DNA of 64,000 nt from Breznakiella homolactica (lineage in GTDB: Bacteria > Spirochaetota > Spirochaetia > Treponematales > Breznakiellaceae): the NCBI RefSeq assembly GCF_016616095.2, contig NZ_CP067089.2, forward strand, positions 496,001-560,000, read 5' to 3'. Below the pieces are notes generated by a model, which saw only the letters and a program-made list of their open reading frames with translations, searched no databases and was not told the origin of the DNA. This document shows, piece by piece, positions 1 through 9,110 of the stretch. Position 1 is the first letter of the stretch; each line of letters begins with the position of its first letter. The position numbers and the translations under genes are program-made.

Positions 1-1035
1 TTCAATGGTGTCTCCGGCCGATTCATACAGCTCCGCCGCCTTCCTCCATGCGTTCTGTTCCTCTTCCGGGGCCAGGAGGTGTTTTTTTTCCCGCAGGAAA
101 AGGCGGTACAGATGGTGAAAGAAGAGATGGTCTGTACCGGGCTCTTTTTTGATGAACACGTGGTTCGTAAAGACCGCCAGGTCGGTCTGGCTTCCTTCAT
201 TTATGGAGGCAATGAGTTCCAGGGTAAAATAATTGAGCAGAGAAAGCTGCGCAAAGAGTTTCTGCTGTTCTTTTGGATAGTCCGAAAAAAAACGTTCGCC
301 GAAGAGGTGAGTGATTCCATTCTGGGTGATTCCGCCGGAATGGCTTGTCAGCTCGGTCATCCTATTATGCTGCAAGGCTACAAGGTGCAGGGCCAGGGGC
401 CATCCATCGGTATAGCGCCGTATACGGTCCAGTTCGTCCGGTTCCAGTGAAACATCATTTATACCGAACAGGCCGGAAATCTCCTCATCGGTAAAACGCA
501 GGTCTTCCCCTGTTATGAGAGAACGCCTGCTGTTCGTATTAAAAACCGACTCCGAACCGGGGGAGTTGGATAGCAGCACCATCCGGAAGTTTTCAAGATC
601 CTGCTCCAGTACCATCCGGAAAAAATTCAGGACCCCTTTATTGGTGATTTCCCCGAAGTCATCAAACACCCATATTATCCGCTTTCCCCGTTTGAGTTCC
701 TTTGTGAGAACGTTCAGAAAGGAGGCGAATTTGATGGGGCTATCCGGGAATTCCAGGGTCTCGAGGCTCTTGGAAAACCGCGGAAATTCCCGTTCCAGAC
801 CGCGGCTGAGATGGGCCCAGAAATTTGATTCCAGATTATCAAGGCTGCCCAGGCGGATCCAGAGAATCCGGTCGCCGGATTGGTTGAGATAATCCGCCAT
901 GGCCTGGGTCTTGCCGAACCCAGGCCCGGCAAGAAAAGCCAGGAGCGGACATTCCAGCCCCTCCCGGATCAGCGTCCAAAGCCTTGGCCGGCGGATCATT
1001 CCCCGGTGCAGGGGCAGGCTGCTTTGGTGCGTCAT
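1..1035 (-). CDS. MalT-like LuxR-family regulator, N-terminal part (runs off left edge)
   Basis: The minus-strand frame is open for 345 codons from an ATG at 1035 to the window edge, so the C-terminal part lies outside. The first residues (MTHQSSLPLHRGMIRRPRL) align closely with the regulator at 9111-11666. A Walker A motif GPGFGKTQ lies near residue 35 and a Walker B-like WVFDDFGE near residue 137. This is the STAND-type ATPase module of MalT-like regulators, which is normally followed by a helical repeat region and a C-terminal LuxR helix-turn-helix. The ligand is unknown. No frame break is visible, so truncation is only by the window. A paired inverted repeat upstream (1226-1297) may be its control site. 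Confidence 0.85.
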   Translation of the reverse strand, partial: MTHQSSLPLHRGMIRRPRLWTLIREGLECPLLAFLAGPGFGKTQAMADYLNQSGDRILWIRLGSLDNLESNFWAHLSRGLEREFPRFSKSLETLEFPDSPIKFASFLNVLTKELKRGKRIIWVFDDFGEITNKGVLNFFRMVLEQDLENFRMVLLSNSPGSESVFNTNSRRSLITGEDLRFTDEEISGLFGINDVSLEPDELDRIRRYTDGWPLALHLVALQHNRMTELTSHSGGITQNGITHLFGERFFSDYPKEQQKLFAQLSLLNYFTLELIASINEGSQTDLAVFTNHVFIKKEPGTDHLFFHHLYRLFLREKKHLLAPEEEQNAWRKAAELYESAGDTIE

Positions 1036-1337
1036 AACAGTATTCCCTTTGGGAAATAGTATACCATACTTTTCCGGAAGCAGCGGATTCAATTCTTTTC
1101 CGGAACAGTACCCCCGGGAAATTTCACCGGAACTGTCCCCCGGCTGCTGCCGGCTGTCCTGTACTGCTGGGGAGGTGTCCTGATGCATATCCGCCTGACT
1201 CCTTGTGGATGTGACTCCGTTTATACTTTTTCACCCATAGCCAATTGTATTATATGGGCTCTGATGGGGAAATAAACCACCCGAATGGGTGAAAAAGAAA
1301 TGAGTTTTACCGGAATTATTCATTTTACAGTGGAAAA
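1036..1337. promoter_or_regulatory. Intergenic region with 13-bp inverted repeat pair
   Basis: This 302-base gap lies upstream of the minus-strand LuxR gene and downstream of the LD-carboxypeptidase gene. CTTTTTCACCCAT at 1226-1238 and its exact reverse complement at 1285-1297 are separated by 46 bases. The right arm also forms a small palindrome CACCC-GAAT-GGGTG at 1278-1291. The arrangement suits a looped operator pair for the LuxR gene, but could also be a weak terminator. No coding frame was supported. Confidence 0.5.
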
Positions 1338-2375
1338 TCAGCTGACAGCGGATTCCAGAAGCCTGAAGGATCTTTCTGCGCAGTCAATTTCCGATAATAC
1401 CCCGTAGGGCAAAATGCAGATGGGCGCGGTATGCCCGAAATTCATATTATACAGAACCGGCAGATCGGGCCGTCCCGCTTCTTTGCCGATTACCCGCAGA
1501 AGAACCTCTTTGTATTCGCCGTAATATTTCTCATCCTTCGGCTTGCCGAAGATGACGCCCTTAAGCCGTTTTATCACACCCTGCGCGGCCAATCCCCGGA
1601 GCAGGTATTTTATACTGTCCGGTGACGGATATTCTTCCGAGGTTTCAAGAAACAAAATACTATCCGTCCACTGTTCCGCACCAGGCCAAAGCTCCGTTCC
1701 GATAATCATGGGAAAAACATCCGCGCACCCGCCCAGAAGCCTGCCCCGGACAACTCCGTTTCCCTGCAGCAGTTCATATCCCTTGCTGTCCGGTACCATG
1801 GTGCGGGGTACGGCGTTATTTTCCGGATTTGCCCAATCAAGGAATTCCGATGTCCACTGAGGACTCGGTTCAACCGGCAGGGTATCATTTTCTTCAAACA
1901 ACACTTTTTGAATATACCCTTTGGTATAGTCATACATGGCGCGGTTTTCCGCAAAATCCGTGAAAACACAGGGCCCGTAAAACGAGGTTATCCCCGCTTT
2001 ATACAGCATAAAGTGGTTAACCGTTGTGTCAGAATATCCCATGAATATTTTCGGATTGTTCCGCAGGGTTTCAAAGTTTATGAACGGAAGAAGCCGTATG
2101 GTATCGTCACCGCCAATCATTGAGATAACCGCCGTTATGCCGCTGTCCGAAAAGGCCCGCATCAGATCATCGGCCCGTGCCTGCGGGTTTTCGTCAAGGA
2201 AAGTTATTCCCTTCATGGCATTTGGCATGATGGCAACCTTCAAACCAAAGTCATTTTCAAGCCTGGTTTTTCCAATTTTCACCCTGTCCGAAAAATGTTC
2301 TTCCCCGGCAATTCCGGATGATAATGAAACCAGCGCCACCGTATCACCGGGTGTTAATTTTTTCGGTTTAACCAT
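1338..2375 (-). CDS. LD-carboxypeptidase / MccF-like peptidase (family S66)
   Basis: S66 peptidases are cytoplasmic serine enzymes that trim the terminal D-alanine from muropeptide tetrapeptides, or inactivate microcin C-like compounds. The nucleophile motif GYSDTT places Ser at about residue 115, the Glu lies in LETSEE, and the His in FGHTAP near the C-terminus, completing the Ser-Glu-His triad. The start is set at ATG 2375 because AAAGGAGG precedes it by about 8 bases; a longer frame to 2432 has no such site. Length (345 residues) fits the family. It lies 53 bases after the LuxR gene at 2429-4966 on the same strand and is probably co-transcribed. Which of the two functions applies cannot be told from sequence. 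Confidence 0.88.
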   Translation of the reverse strand: MVKPKKLTPGDTVALVSLSSGIAGEEHFSDRVKIGKTRLENDFGLKVAIMPNAMKGITFLDENPQARADDLMRAFSDSGITAVISMIGGDDTIRLLPFINFETLRNNPKIFMGYSDTTVNHFMLYKAGITSFYGPCVFTDFAENRAMYDYTKGYIQKVLFEENDTLPVEPSPQWTSEFLDWANPENNAVPRTMVPDSKGYELLQGNGVVRGRLLGGCADVFPMIIGTELWPGAEQWTDSILFLETSEEYPSPDSIKYLLRGLAAQGVIKRLKGVIFGKPKDEKYYGEYKEVLLRVIGKEAGRPDLPVLYNMNFGHTAPICILPYGVLSEIDCAERSFRLLESAVS

Positions 2376-2428
2376 CACGCTGCCTCCTTTGTTATGGTAA
2401 TCCATTCTTTTTACTTTTGCATATCGAT

Positions 2429-4966
2429 TCATTGTTTTTTATCAAAAATACCGTTTGCGTCCGCGATACGGATGGCGTCAACCCGGTTCACCGCCCCGAG
2501 CTTGTCATAGATATTGGTGATGTGTTTTTTCACACCATGCAATGAGATTCCCAGGATGCTGCCCATCTCGTCCCGGGTAAGCCCTTCCGCCAGGCAGCGC
2601 ATTACCTCCAGCTCCCGGGGGGTGAGCTCGTCCATACGGGCCTTATGGCGGATAACGGCATCATTCCGGTGGCGCTTCCGCATGGCGGAGTTCCGTTTCG
2701 CGAAGGCCGACGCTTCCCTGTGAACCCTGTCTAGCCATTGGGTATCAAAGTCCATCTCCGTCTGGGCCCGGGCCGCGTCAGCCAGGAACTCCATGGGTCT
2801 TCCGAATTCGGCAAAGCAGATGATGATATTATTCTGCCAGGTCATATTGTATGCATCCCAAAACGAGCGGACCGCCTTCTGCATGTTTCCCATGCTATGA
2901 AGGCAAAGAGCCTTGATGATATGGCTTGTGACCCGGACACACCACTGCCGGTGTTCCCGGAGAATGCTCTCCAGTTCCAGCAGTACGGCGTATGCTTCGG
3001 TATACCGTTCCTCAAGGTAATGGCAGAGGGCGCAGATGATCCGGTCCCGGCCGGCATCCATGGGAATATCCGTAGGCAAACCGCCGCCGCCGGAGAGCCA
3101 GGAGGGAACTTCCGAGGTATCCCCCAGACTGACAAAGAACATCCCGGCGGTACAATCCAGCAGCGGATAGACATCCGCGCATCCGGCCTGTTCTGTATAG
3201 TCAGTAATTTTTGCCAGGACGGACCGGGCGGTATCATAGTTTCCCTGGAACAGCGCCAGCCGCAGCTGGAGGGTGAAGGCATTCAGCACAATATCATGCT
3301 GGCCCGCCTCCTGGGCCCGGAATACCGCCCGGGAACTGTATTCCAGAACATCGCCGAAACGCTCCGCCGCATACGACGCCTCCGCGGTGAACAGTTCAGT
3401 AAACCCGCGCCCGCTTTTACCGTACAGATGCCTGGATGCATCCGAGAATTGACGGATAAAAACGAACATGGCTTCCAGCCTGCCCGGTGTATTGTCGGGC
3501 AGGAAAAATACGGTGCTGTTTCCCACAACCATGGAATCATCGGAACGTATCCTGCCGCCCTCAGGCATCAGAGGCCGGGCCTTCAGGGCATAGCCCAGAC
3601 CATCAAGGTTATTCTGAAAAAAGGAAACTTCAATCAAGGCAATATATACATTTTCCAGGAGAAGCCGCTTTTCGGGCGGCGGCCCCTGGGTTTCCAGCCG
3701 GTCTGCCAGTGCCGTGAGAATTTCCCCGGCGCGTTCAATCTCCATATCGTTGATATATAGCAGGGCTCGGTACAGGTCAACAATTTCATGTTCCCAGACA
3801 TAGGATTCGGGAAATTGATTCAAATGCTCAAGTACCATATTGGCAGACCGCCTGCTCCGCCGTTTCCTGGGCAGATGGGTCATGGCATCGATATAATGGC
3901 TGTAATCCCGGATTTCCCAGTAACAGTACAGTGCCTCCAGGTAAAAACCCCGAGAACAGAACCAGCTGCCCGCCTTTGAGTAGGTATCCCGCTTTTCCTC
4001 ATCACTGAGCATGGCCCGTTTCTGGCTTAGAAAATCATGGTACATCTTCTGGAAATAAAAACGGCTCTGGCTGTAGTCGTAGGAAATAAAAATATTCCTG
4101 GTCATTTCATCCACTGTCTGCACCGTATTCCCCGTATCAATTGCCTGAATCAGACCCAGGGGAACTCCGTCAAAGAAGGATAATTTCACCAGCAGCAGCT
4201 GGAAAGCCGTCTCATATTCGACAAAATAATTCTGCTGGAACAGTTCCGCGATGACATGGAAATGGGGGGTCTCCCCGAACCCATGATGCGCCTTATTGCT
4301 CGGGTGGGAGGCTATGAGATGAAGCGCCAGGGGCCAGCCGCCGGTGAGTTCCAGCAAGCGGGCGCATTCCCCGTCGCCGGCCTGCCGGCGGTATTTTCTG
4401 AACAGCTGTATGGTTTCATGCCGGTTGAACTGCAGTTCCCCGGGTCCAATCTGGAGATGGTGTCCGTCCCCGACCAGGTGACCAAGCTCGGGCCTGACGT
4501 TGCTGATATAAATAATGCAGAGGTTTTCCATTTCTGCCTTGATGAGTCCATCAAGGAACAGAAGAATTTTTTCATTGGTGATGGACTCGCCGCTGTCGAA
4601 AACGAGCAGCGCTTCATTGCCTTGATACAGTATCCTGGCCAGGCTTTTAAGGAAGGCATGGAAATCACCAGAGGCTTCGGGGAATTTTCCTTTCGCCATT
4701 GCGTCAGCCAGTTTCGGGAGTTCCCGCCGGGCCGCCTCAGCAGCCCTGGCCCAGAAACAGTCCGGCTCATTATCGATCATTAAGAGATGGTGCCAGATAA
4801 GTTTCCGGTTTGTATTCCGGGCGTAATCCATCACCGCGGTTGATTTGCCGTACCCCGGACCCGCCACCACCGTCACAAAGGGATAGGCCATGCCTGCGTC
4901 GAACATGGCGTCTACGCGTTCCCGGTTCACCACCCAGTCGAACTGCGCCCAAAGTTTCCGCTTCAT
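2429..4966 (-). CDS. MalT-like LuxR-family transcriptional regulator
   Basis: An 845-residue STAND ATPase regulator. Walker A is GPGYGKST near residue 37, with a Walker B-like LLVFDSGES near residue 125, a helical/TPR-like middle, and a C-terminal LuxR helix-turn-helix starting LTPRELEVMRCLAEG near residue 780. Family members bind a small inducer and ATP, oligomerise and activate transcription. ATG 4966 is preferred over GTG 4969 because AAGGAG lies about 6 bases upstream. The gene is divergent from a chemoreceptor gene at 5141 and followed by an LD-carboxypeptidase gene. It is less similar to the regulators at 1 and 9111 than those two are to each other. The inducer is unknown. Confidence 0.9.
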   Translation of the reverse strand: MKRKLWAQFDWVVNRERVDAMFDAGMAYPFVTVVAGPGYGKSTAVMDYARNTNRKLIWHHLLMIDNEPDCFWARAAEAARRELPKLADAMAKGKFPEASGDFHAFLKSLARILYQGNEALLVFDSGESITNEKILLFLDGLIKAEMENLCIIYISNVRPELGHLVGDGHHLQIGPGELQFNRHETIQLFRKYRRQAGDGECARLLELTGGWPLALHLIASHPSNKAHHGFGETPHFHVIAELFQQNYFVEYETAFQLLLVKLSFFDGVPLGLIQAIDTGNTVQTVDEMTRNIFISYDYSQSRFYFQKMYHDFLSQKRAMLSDEEKRDTYSKAGSWFCSRGFYLEALYCYWEIRDYSHYIDAMTHLPRKRRSRRSANMVLEHLNQFPESYVWEHEIVDLYRALLYINDMEIERAGEILTALADRLETQGPPPEKRLLLENVYIALIEVSFFQNNLDGLGYALKARPLMPEGGRIRSDDSMVVGNSTVFFLPDNTPGRLEAMFVFIRQFSDASRHLYGKSGRGFTELFTAEASYAAERFGDVLEYSSRAVFRAQEAGQHDIVLNAFTLQLRLALFQGNYDTARSVLAKITDYTEQAGCADVYPLLDCTAGMFFVSLGDTSEVPSWLSGGGGLPTDIPMDAGRDRIICALCHYLEERYTEAYAVLLELESILREHRQWCVRVTSHIIKALCLHSMGNMQKAVRSFWDAYNMTWQNNIIICFAEFGRPMEFLADAARAQTEMDFDTQWLDRVHREASAFAKRNSAMRKRHRNDAVIRHKARMDELTPRELEVMRCLAEGLTRDEMGSILGISLHGVKKHITNIYDKLGAVNRVDAIRIADANGIFDKKQ

Positions 4967-5140
4967 CACCGGCTCCTTATGTACGCTGGTTTTTTATACC
5001 CGTAATATACTGTTTTTTTATTCAATCTTTTAAAAAAAACAAGAGGCTACTCTCCCTTTGTCTACTTTCAAATTTTAAGAGCTTTGCTACAGTGGAACCG
5101 TGCAATGGCGCCGTCCGGCTGGTGGATCAAGGAGCGGATT

Positions 5141-7318
5141 ATGAAACTGAGGACAAGGCTTATTACGGTAATTCTGGGCCTGGCTGTTTTTGTAATAGCG
5201 GGCTTTTCCCTGTTTGTATATTGGCGTTCCAGTACGCTGCAGACAGAGGCGGCTATGGAAAACGCGCAGAATCTGGCGGGAAAACACGCCGGGGAAATGC
5301 AGGTATATTTTGAAACCTACCTGGAGACCGCCAGGACATTGGCTAAAATCATGGACAGCTACGACGCCTTTGTGCTGGAAGACCGGCGGTATAACTACGA
5401 TTCCATACTGCTGAGTCTCATGGAATCCAATGCCCATTTCCTGGGTATCTGGTCCTGCTGGCAGCCGGACGTGCTTGACGGCCGGGACAGCCAGTTCGCG
5501 GGAACGGACCGGAGCGACAGCACCGGCCGGTACCTGCCGTACTACACCCGGGAAAACAACCGCATTGTCCGGAAGGTCATGTCCGGCTACCGGGAGCTTC
5601 TGGAAAACAACCGGGAGGAGGGGATCCTGGATCCGGAATTTAGGAACACCGGGGGTGCCCGCCAGCTTGTGACCAGCGTATTCGCTCCCATCAGACGGGA
5701 AGGCCGGATCCTCGGGTTCGTTGGAATTGATATTGATATTTCCGGACTTCAGGAACCTATCAGCCGTATCAAACCCTACGAAACCGGGGTAGCCGCGGTG
5801 TTCAGCAGCGGGGGCATTGTGGCGGCCCACTTCGACCCTGCCAGGGTGGGCCGGCAGATGCGGGAAACCGAAAAGGACATGAACGGCCGGTTCAACGACG
5901 CGGTAGCCGACGCGGTCAATAACGGGCAGGAATACGCCTATATGGTCTATTCCCCCCAGATGGGTACGGATATCCGGGTAATCGCCACACCCATAACCAT
6001 CGGAAGCAGCGGAACCCCCTGGTCCATGCTGGTGGGGATTCCCATGGACAAGGTCCTGGCCCCGGTACACCGCATGCTCCGGTTCATTATCGGCATCGGC
6101 ATCGCTGCTGTGATGCTCTTCGCCGCGGCTATTCTTCTGGTGGCCGCCGGTATTACCAGGCCCATCCGCGCCACCGCGGACATGCTTAAGGATATTTCCC
6201 AGGGGGAGGGTGACCTGACTAAACGCCTGCAGGCCGGCCGGAAGGATGAAATCGGCGACATGGCGGAACACTTCAACCTGACCCTGGATAAGATCAGCCG
6301 CCTCATTGCGGTTATCAGGGACCAGTCTATAAACCTTTCTGCCATAGGCACTGAATTGTCTTCCAATATGACGGAGACCGCCGCGGCGGTGAATGAAATC
6401 AGCGCCAATGTGGAAAGTGTCAAGAACCAGGTCATCAGCCAGACCGCCGGGGTAACCCAGACCGGAGCCACCATGGAACAGATTACCCGGAGCCTGGACC
6501 GGCTCAACGGGCAGATAGAAAACCAGGCGTCCAGCGTTACCGAGTCATCCAGCGCGGTGGAACAGATGCTGGCGAATATTGCCAGCGTTACCCGGACATT
6601 GGTAAAGAACGCTGAAAACGTGGAGGACCTGGCTCTGGCAGCTGAAAAGGGACAGCATGACCTGCAGCTTGTGGTCGGTGATATCCGGGAAATCGCCGGT
6701 GAGTCCGAGGAACTGCTGGTGATAAACGGAGTAATGCAGAATATCGCCAGCCAGACGAATCTGCTCTCCATGAACGCGGCCATTGAAGCGGCCCACGCCG
6801 GGGAAGCGGGAAAGGGTTTCGCGGTGGTGGCGGATGAAATCCGGAAACTGGCGGAATCCTCCGGGGAACAGTCCAGGACAACATCGGGGGTGCTGAAAAA
6901 AATAAAGGATTCCATGGACCGGATTACCCTGTCCATGGAAGACGTTTTGATGAAATTTGAAGCCATCCACCGGGATGTACGGACTGTGGCCGATCAGGAA
7001 TCGGCCATCAGGAACGCCATGGAAGAACAGAGCGCGGGAAGCAAACAGGTTCTTTTGGCTGTAACCAATATGAACACCATAACCCAGGAAGTCCGGAACA
7101 GCTCCGGGGAAATGCTCACCGGCAGCATGGAAGTAATTAATGAAAGCCGGAACCTGGACCGGATTACCCAGGAAATTGCCGGGAGTATGAACGAAATGGC
7201 CAGCGGGTCCCGGCAGATTACCATCGCGGTAAACCGGATAAACGATATCACCCTGGAAAACAAGCAGCGTATCGATACCCTGACGGAGGAAGTGGGGAAA
7301 TTTAAGATTGAAGGATAA
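5141..7318 (+). CDS. Methyl-accepting chemotaxis protein with periplasmic Cache-type sensor
   Basis: Start ATG 5141 has AAGGAG at 5129-5134; an upstream in-frame extension lacks a site. The protein (725 residues) has a first membrane segment at about 7-29, a periplasmic Cache-like region to about 310, a second membrane segment near 318-341, a HAMP linker, and a long cytoplasmic coiled coil. The conserved signalling hairpin is present ([20 protein letters not shown], then [16 protein letters not shown]). It should signal to CheA/CheW and be methylated by CheR. The EAL protein gene follows 42 bases downstream on the same strand, suggesting one transcript. The ligand is not predictable. Confidence 0.95.
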   Translation: MKLRTRLITVILGLAVFVIAGFSLFVYWRSSTLQTEAAMENAQNLAGKHAGEMQVYFETYLETARTLAKIMDSYDAFVLEDRRYNYDSILLSLMESNAHFLGIWSCWQPDVLDGRDSQFAGTDRSDSTGRYLPYYTRENNRIVRKVMSGYRELLENNREEGILDPEFRNTGGARQLVTSVFAPIRREGRILGFVGIDIDISGLQEPISRIKPYETGVAAVFSSGGIVAAHFDPARVGRQMRETEKDMNGRFNDAVADAVNNGQEYAYMVYSPQMGTDIRVIATPITIGSSGTPWSMLVGIPMDKVLAPVHRMLRFIIGIGIAAVMLFAAAILLVAAGITRPIRATADMLKDISQGEGDLTKRLQAGRKDEIGDMAEHFNLTLDKISRLIAVIRDQSINLSAIGTELSSNMTETAAAVNEISANVESVKNQVISQTAGVTQTGATMEQITRSLDRLNGQIENQASSVTESSSAVEQMLANIASVTRTLVKNAENVEDLALAAEKGQHDLQLVVGDIREIAGESEELLVINGVMQNIASQTNLLSMNAAIEAAHAGEAGKGFAVVADEIRKLAESSGEQSRTTSGVLKKIKDSMDRITLSMEDVLMKFEAIHRDVRTVADQESAIRNAMEEQSAGSKQVLLAVTNMNTITQEVRNSSGEMLTGSMEVINESRNLDRITQEIAGSMNEMASGSRQITIAVNRINDITLENKQRIDTLTEEVGKFKIEG

Positions 7319-7360
7319 ACCATAACGGAACTGCAGCGCTGAGGCAATGGAGGGCACGCA

Positions 7361-9004
7361 ATGCAAAATGAAACACCGCAAAACCTGGGTTATGTTCTTG
7401 ACAGTATATCGGCGGCGGTATTGGTGGTTAACAAAGAAAACGGCCTGGTGGAATACGCCAACGGCAAGATTTGTCAGGCCCTGGACAAGACAATTCATGA
7501 AATCCAGGGCAGGCATTTCCGGCACCTCTTCCTGCCGGAATTTATCTCGGTCTACTACCGCATTCTGGCGGACTGCGAGGACGGCCGGGAACATACGGTC
7601 ATATATTACTGGGCGGAAAAAGTAGCGTGGGAACAGATTTCCGCAATGTCGGTTAACTGGAACGGCCGTCCCGCTATTCTGCTCACCATCCTGTATGTGA
7701 GCGAATTCGCCCGGTCCGAGTATGTACTGGAAACCATGAACCACTTCGACAGCCTGCTCAAACTTCCCAACGGCGCAAAGCTGGAGGATGATATCAATGA
7801 GCTGGCGAACTTTGAAACCGTGGCTCTGCTGTACTTTGAGATTGAGCATTTTGAGGAAATCAACGATATGTACGGCTGGGACAACGGCGATTTTCTCCTG
7901 ATGCAGATACGGGACTGGCTGCTTTCCAGCGAGTCCCGGCGGGCCCAGATTTACCGGGTCAGCAACGGCTTCGCCATCCTGGGCCGGCATGTGACCATGC
8001 AGGACGCCATCAACCGTTCCGAGGAAATCCTCCGGCGGTTCAGCCAGCCCTGGGCCCAGCGCACCGCCGGTAAAACCCTGTCCCTGTACTGCACGGTCAG
8101 ACTGGGCATCGTCTACGGCCATTACGTAAAAAACGAAATGCGCAACATCCTGCTGCGGACCATCCGGTCCTGCGAAAACAGCGACAAGGGATACGCCATC
8201 TACGACGAGCAGGCAAACCAGGAAGCGAAACGGGCCCGGAAGGTGATGGGCATGTTTATCAGCTGTGTCCTCAACAACATGAACGGTTTTGATATTCATT
8301 TTCAGCCCATCATCGATGTCAGAACCGGACGGTGGTGTGCCGCGGAAGCGCTGTGCCGCTGGACCGCAACCGACGGAACCGCGGTTTCGCCCATGGAATT
8401 TATCCATCTGGCCGAACAGCTCCACCTGATTGAAACCCTGGATAACTGGGTAAGCGCCTCCGCTATGGAACGGTGCGTAGCCCTGGGCCTTCACCAGCGG
8501 GAATTCATCCTGGATATCAATTTTTCTCCCACCCGGCAGGTTAAGGAATCCTTCATCAACAAACTGCTTAAAACCCTCAAAGATACGGGGTTTCCCCCGG
8601 AAAAACTCAACCTGGAAATTACCGAAAGCGCCAAGATGAATTTTGACAGCGCCAATATTTCCGGGCTCAAGCGCCTGCGGGAGGAGGGGATTGTCCTGAG
8701 CCTGGATGATTTCGGCACCGGTTATTCCAACTTCGAGAACCTGATACATTTGTCCGCCAAGGCTCTGAAGACCGAAAAGATGTTCCTGGATGGTATCGAA
8801 CACGATACATACCGGCAATATCTGCTGAAAATGCTCACTGATCTGGCGCACCATCTGGGAATGTCCCTGATATGCGAAGGGGTGGAAACGGAGGAACAGT
8901 TCATGCTTCTGCAGAAGTACGGAATCGATTATGCCCAGGGGTACTATTTCAGCCGCCCCTTAACGTATGATCAGCTCAGGCAGGAACTGAACCGGTTTGT
9001 TTGA
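7361..9004 (+). CDS. PAS / degenerate GGDEF / EAL domain protein (cyclic-di-GMP)
   Basis: A 547-residue cytoplasmic protein without membrane segments. The N-terminal 110 residues resemble a PAS sensor. Residues about 125-290 have GGDEF-domain layout, but the signature is replaced by SNGFA near residue 201, so cyclase activity is unlikely. The EAL domain (about 300-540) keeps AEALCRW, the Asn of LDINFS, ITES, DDFGTG, EGVET and QGYYFSRP; the usual KID is KTE (Lys kept, Asp to Glu). It is therefore probably a phosphodiesterase, possibly altered in activity. A GGAGGG site lies before the ATG. It probably shares a transcript with the upstream chemoreceptor, linking taxis and c-di-GMP. Confidence 0.92.
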   Translation: MQNETPQNLGYVLDSISAAVLVVNKENGLVEYANGKICQALDKTIHEIQGRHFRHLFLPEFISVYYRILADCEDGREHTVIYYWAEKVAWEQISAMSVNWNGRPAILLTILYVSEFARSEYVLETMNHFDSLLKLPNGAKLEDDINELANFETVALLYFEIEHFEEINDMYGWDNGDFLLMQIRDWLLSSESRRAQIYRVSNGFAILGRHVTMQDAINRSEEILRRFSQPWAQRTAGKTLSLYCTVRLGIVYGHYVKNEMRNILLRTIRSCENSDKGYAIYDEQANQEAKRARKVMGMFISCVLNNMNGFDIHFQPIIDVRTGRWCAAEALCRWTATDGTAVSPMEFIHLAEQLHLIETLDNWVSASAMERCVALGLHQREFILDINFSPTRQVKESFINKLLKTLKDTGFPPEKLNLEITESAKMNFDSANISGLKRLREEGIVLSLDDFGTGYSNFENLIHLSAKALKTEKMFLDGIEHDTYRQYLLKMLTDLAHHLGMSLICEGVETEEQFMLLQKYGIDYAQGYYFSRPLTYDQLRQELNRFV

Positions 9005-9080
9005 TTCTCCCCGCTGCCGGAACAAAGAAAAGACCTTCACTTTCAGAGGAAAAAAATACGATTGCGGCCGGCTGAAATAA

Positions 9081-9092
9081 TAGTGTACACTA
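9081..9092. promoter_or_regulatory. Palindrome upstream of LuxR gene
   Basis: TAGTGTACACTA is a perfect 12-bp palindrome ending 18 bases before the proposed GTG start at 9111. It could be an operator or a chance palindrome; a second copy was not noticed nearby. Confidence 0.3.
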
Positions 9093-9110
9093 TGTGTGGA
9101 GGATACCGCC

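Noticed and set aside
1-1035. Left-edge LuxR gene as a truncated pseudogene
   Set aside because: The frame stays open to the first base and ends only because the window ends.
2738-3760. 340-residue plus-strand frame within the LuxR gene
   Set aside because: Antisense shadow of the 2429-4966 regulator, with no ribosome site or motif.
6545-8854. 769-residue minus-strand frame across the chemoreceptor and EAL genes
   Set aside because: It spans two well-supported genes on the other strand and shows no domain; typical GC-rich shadow.
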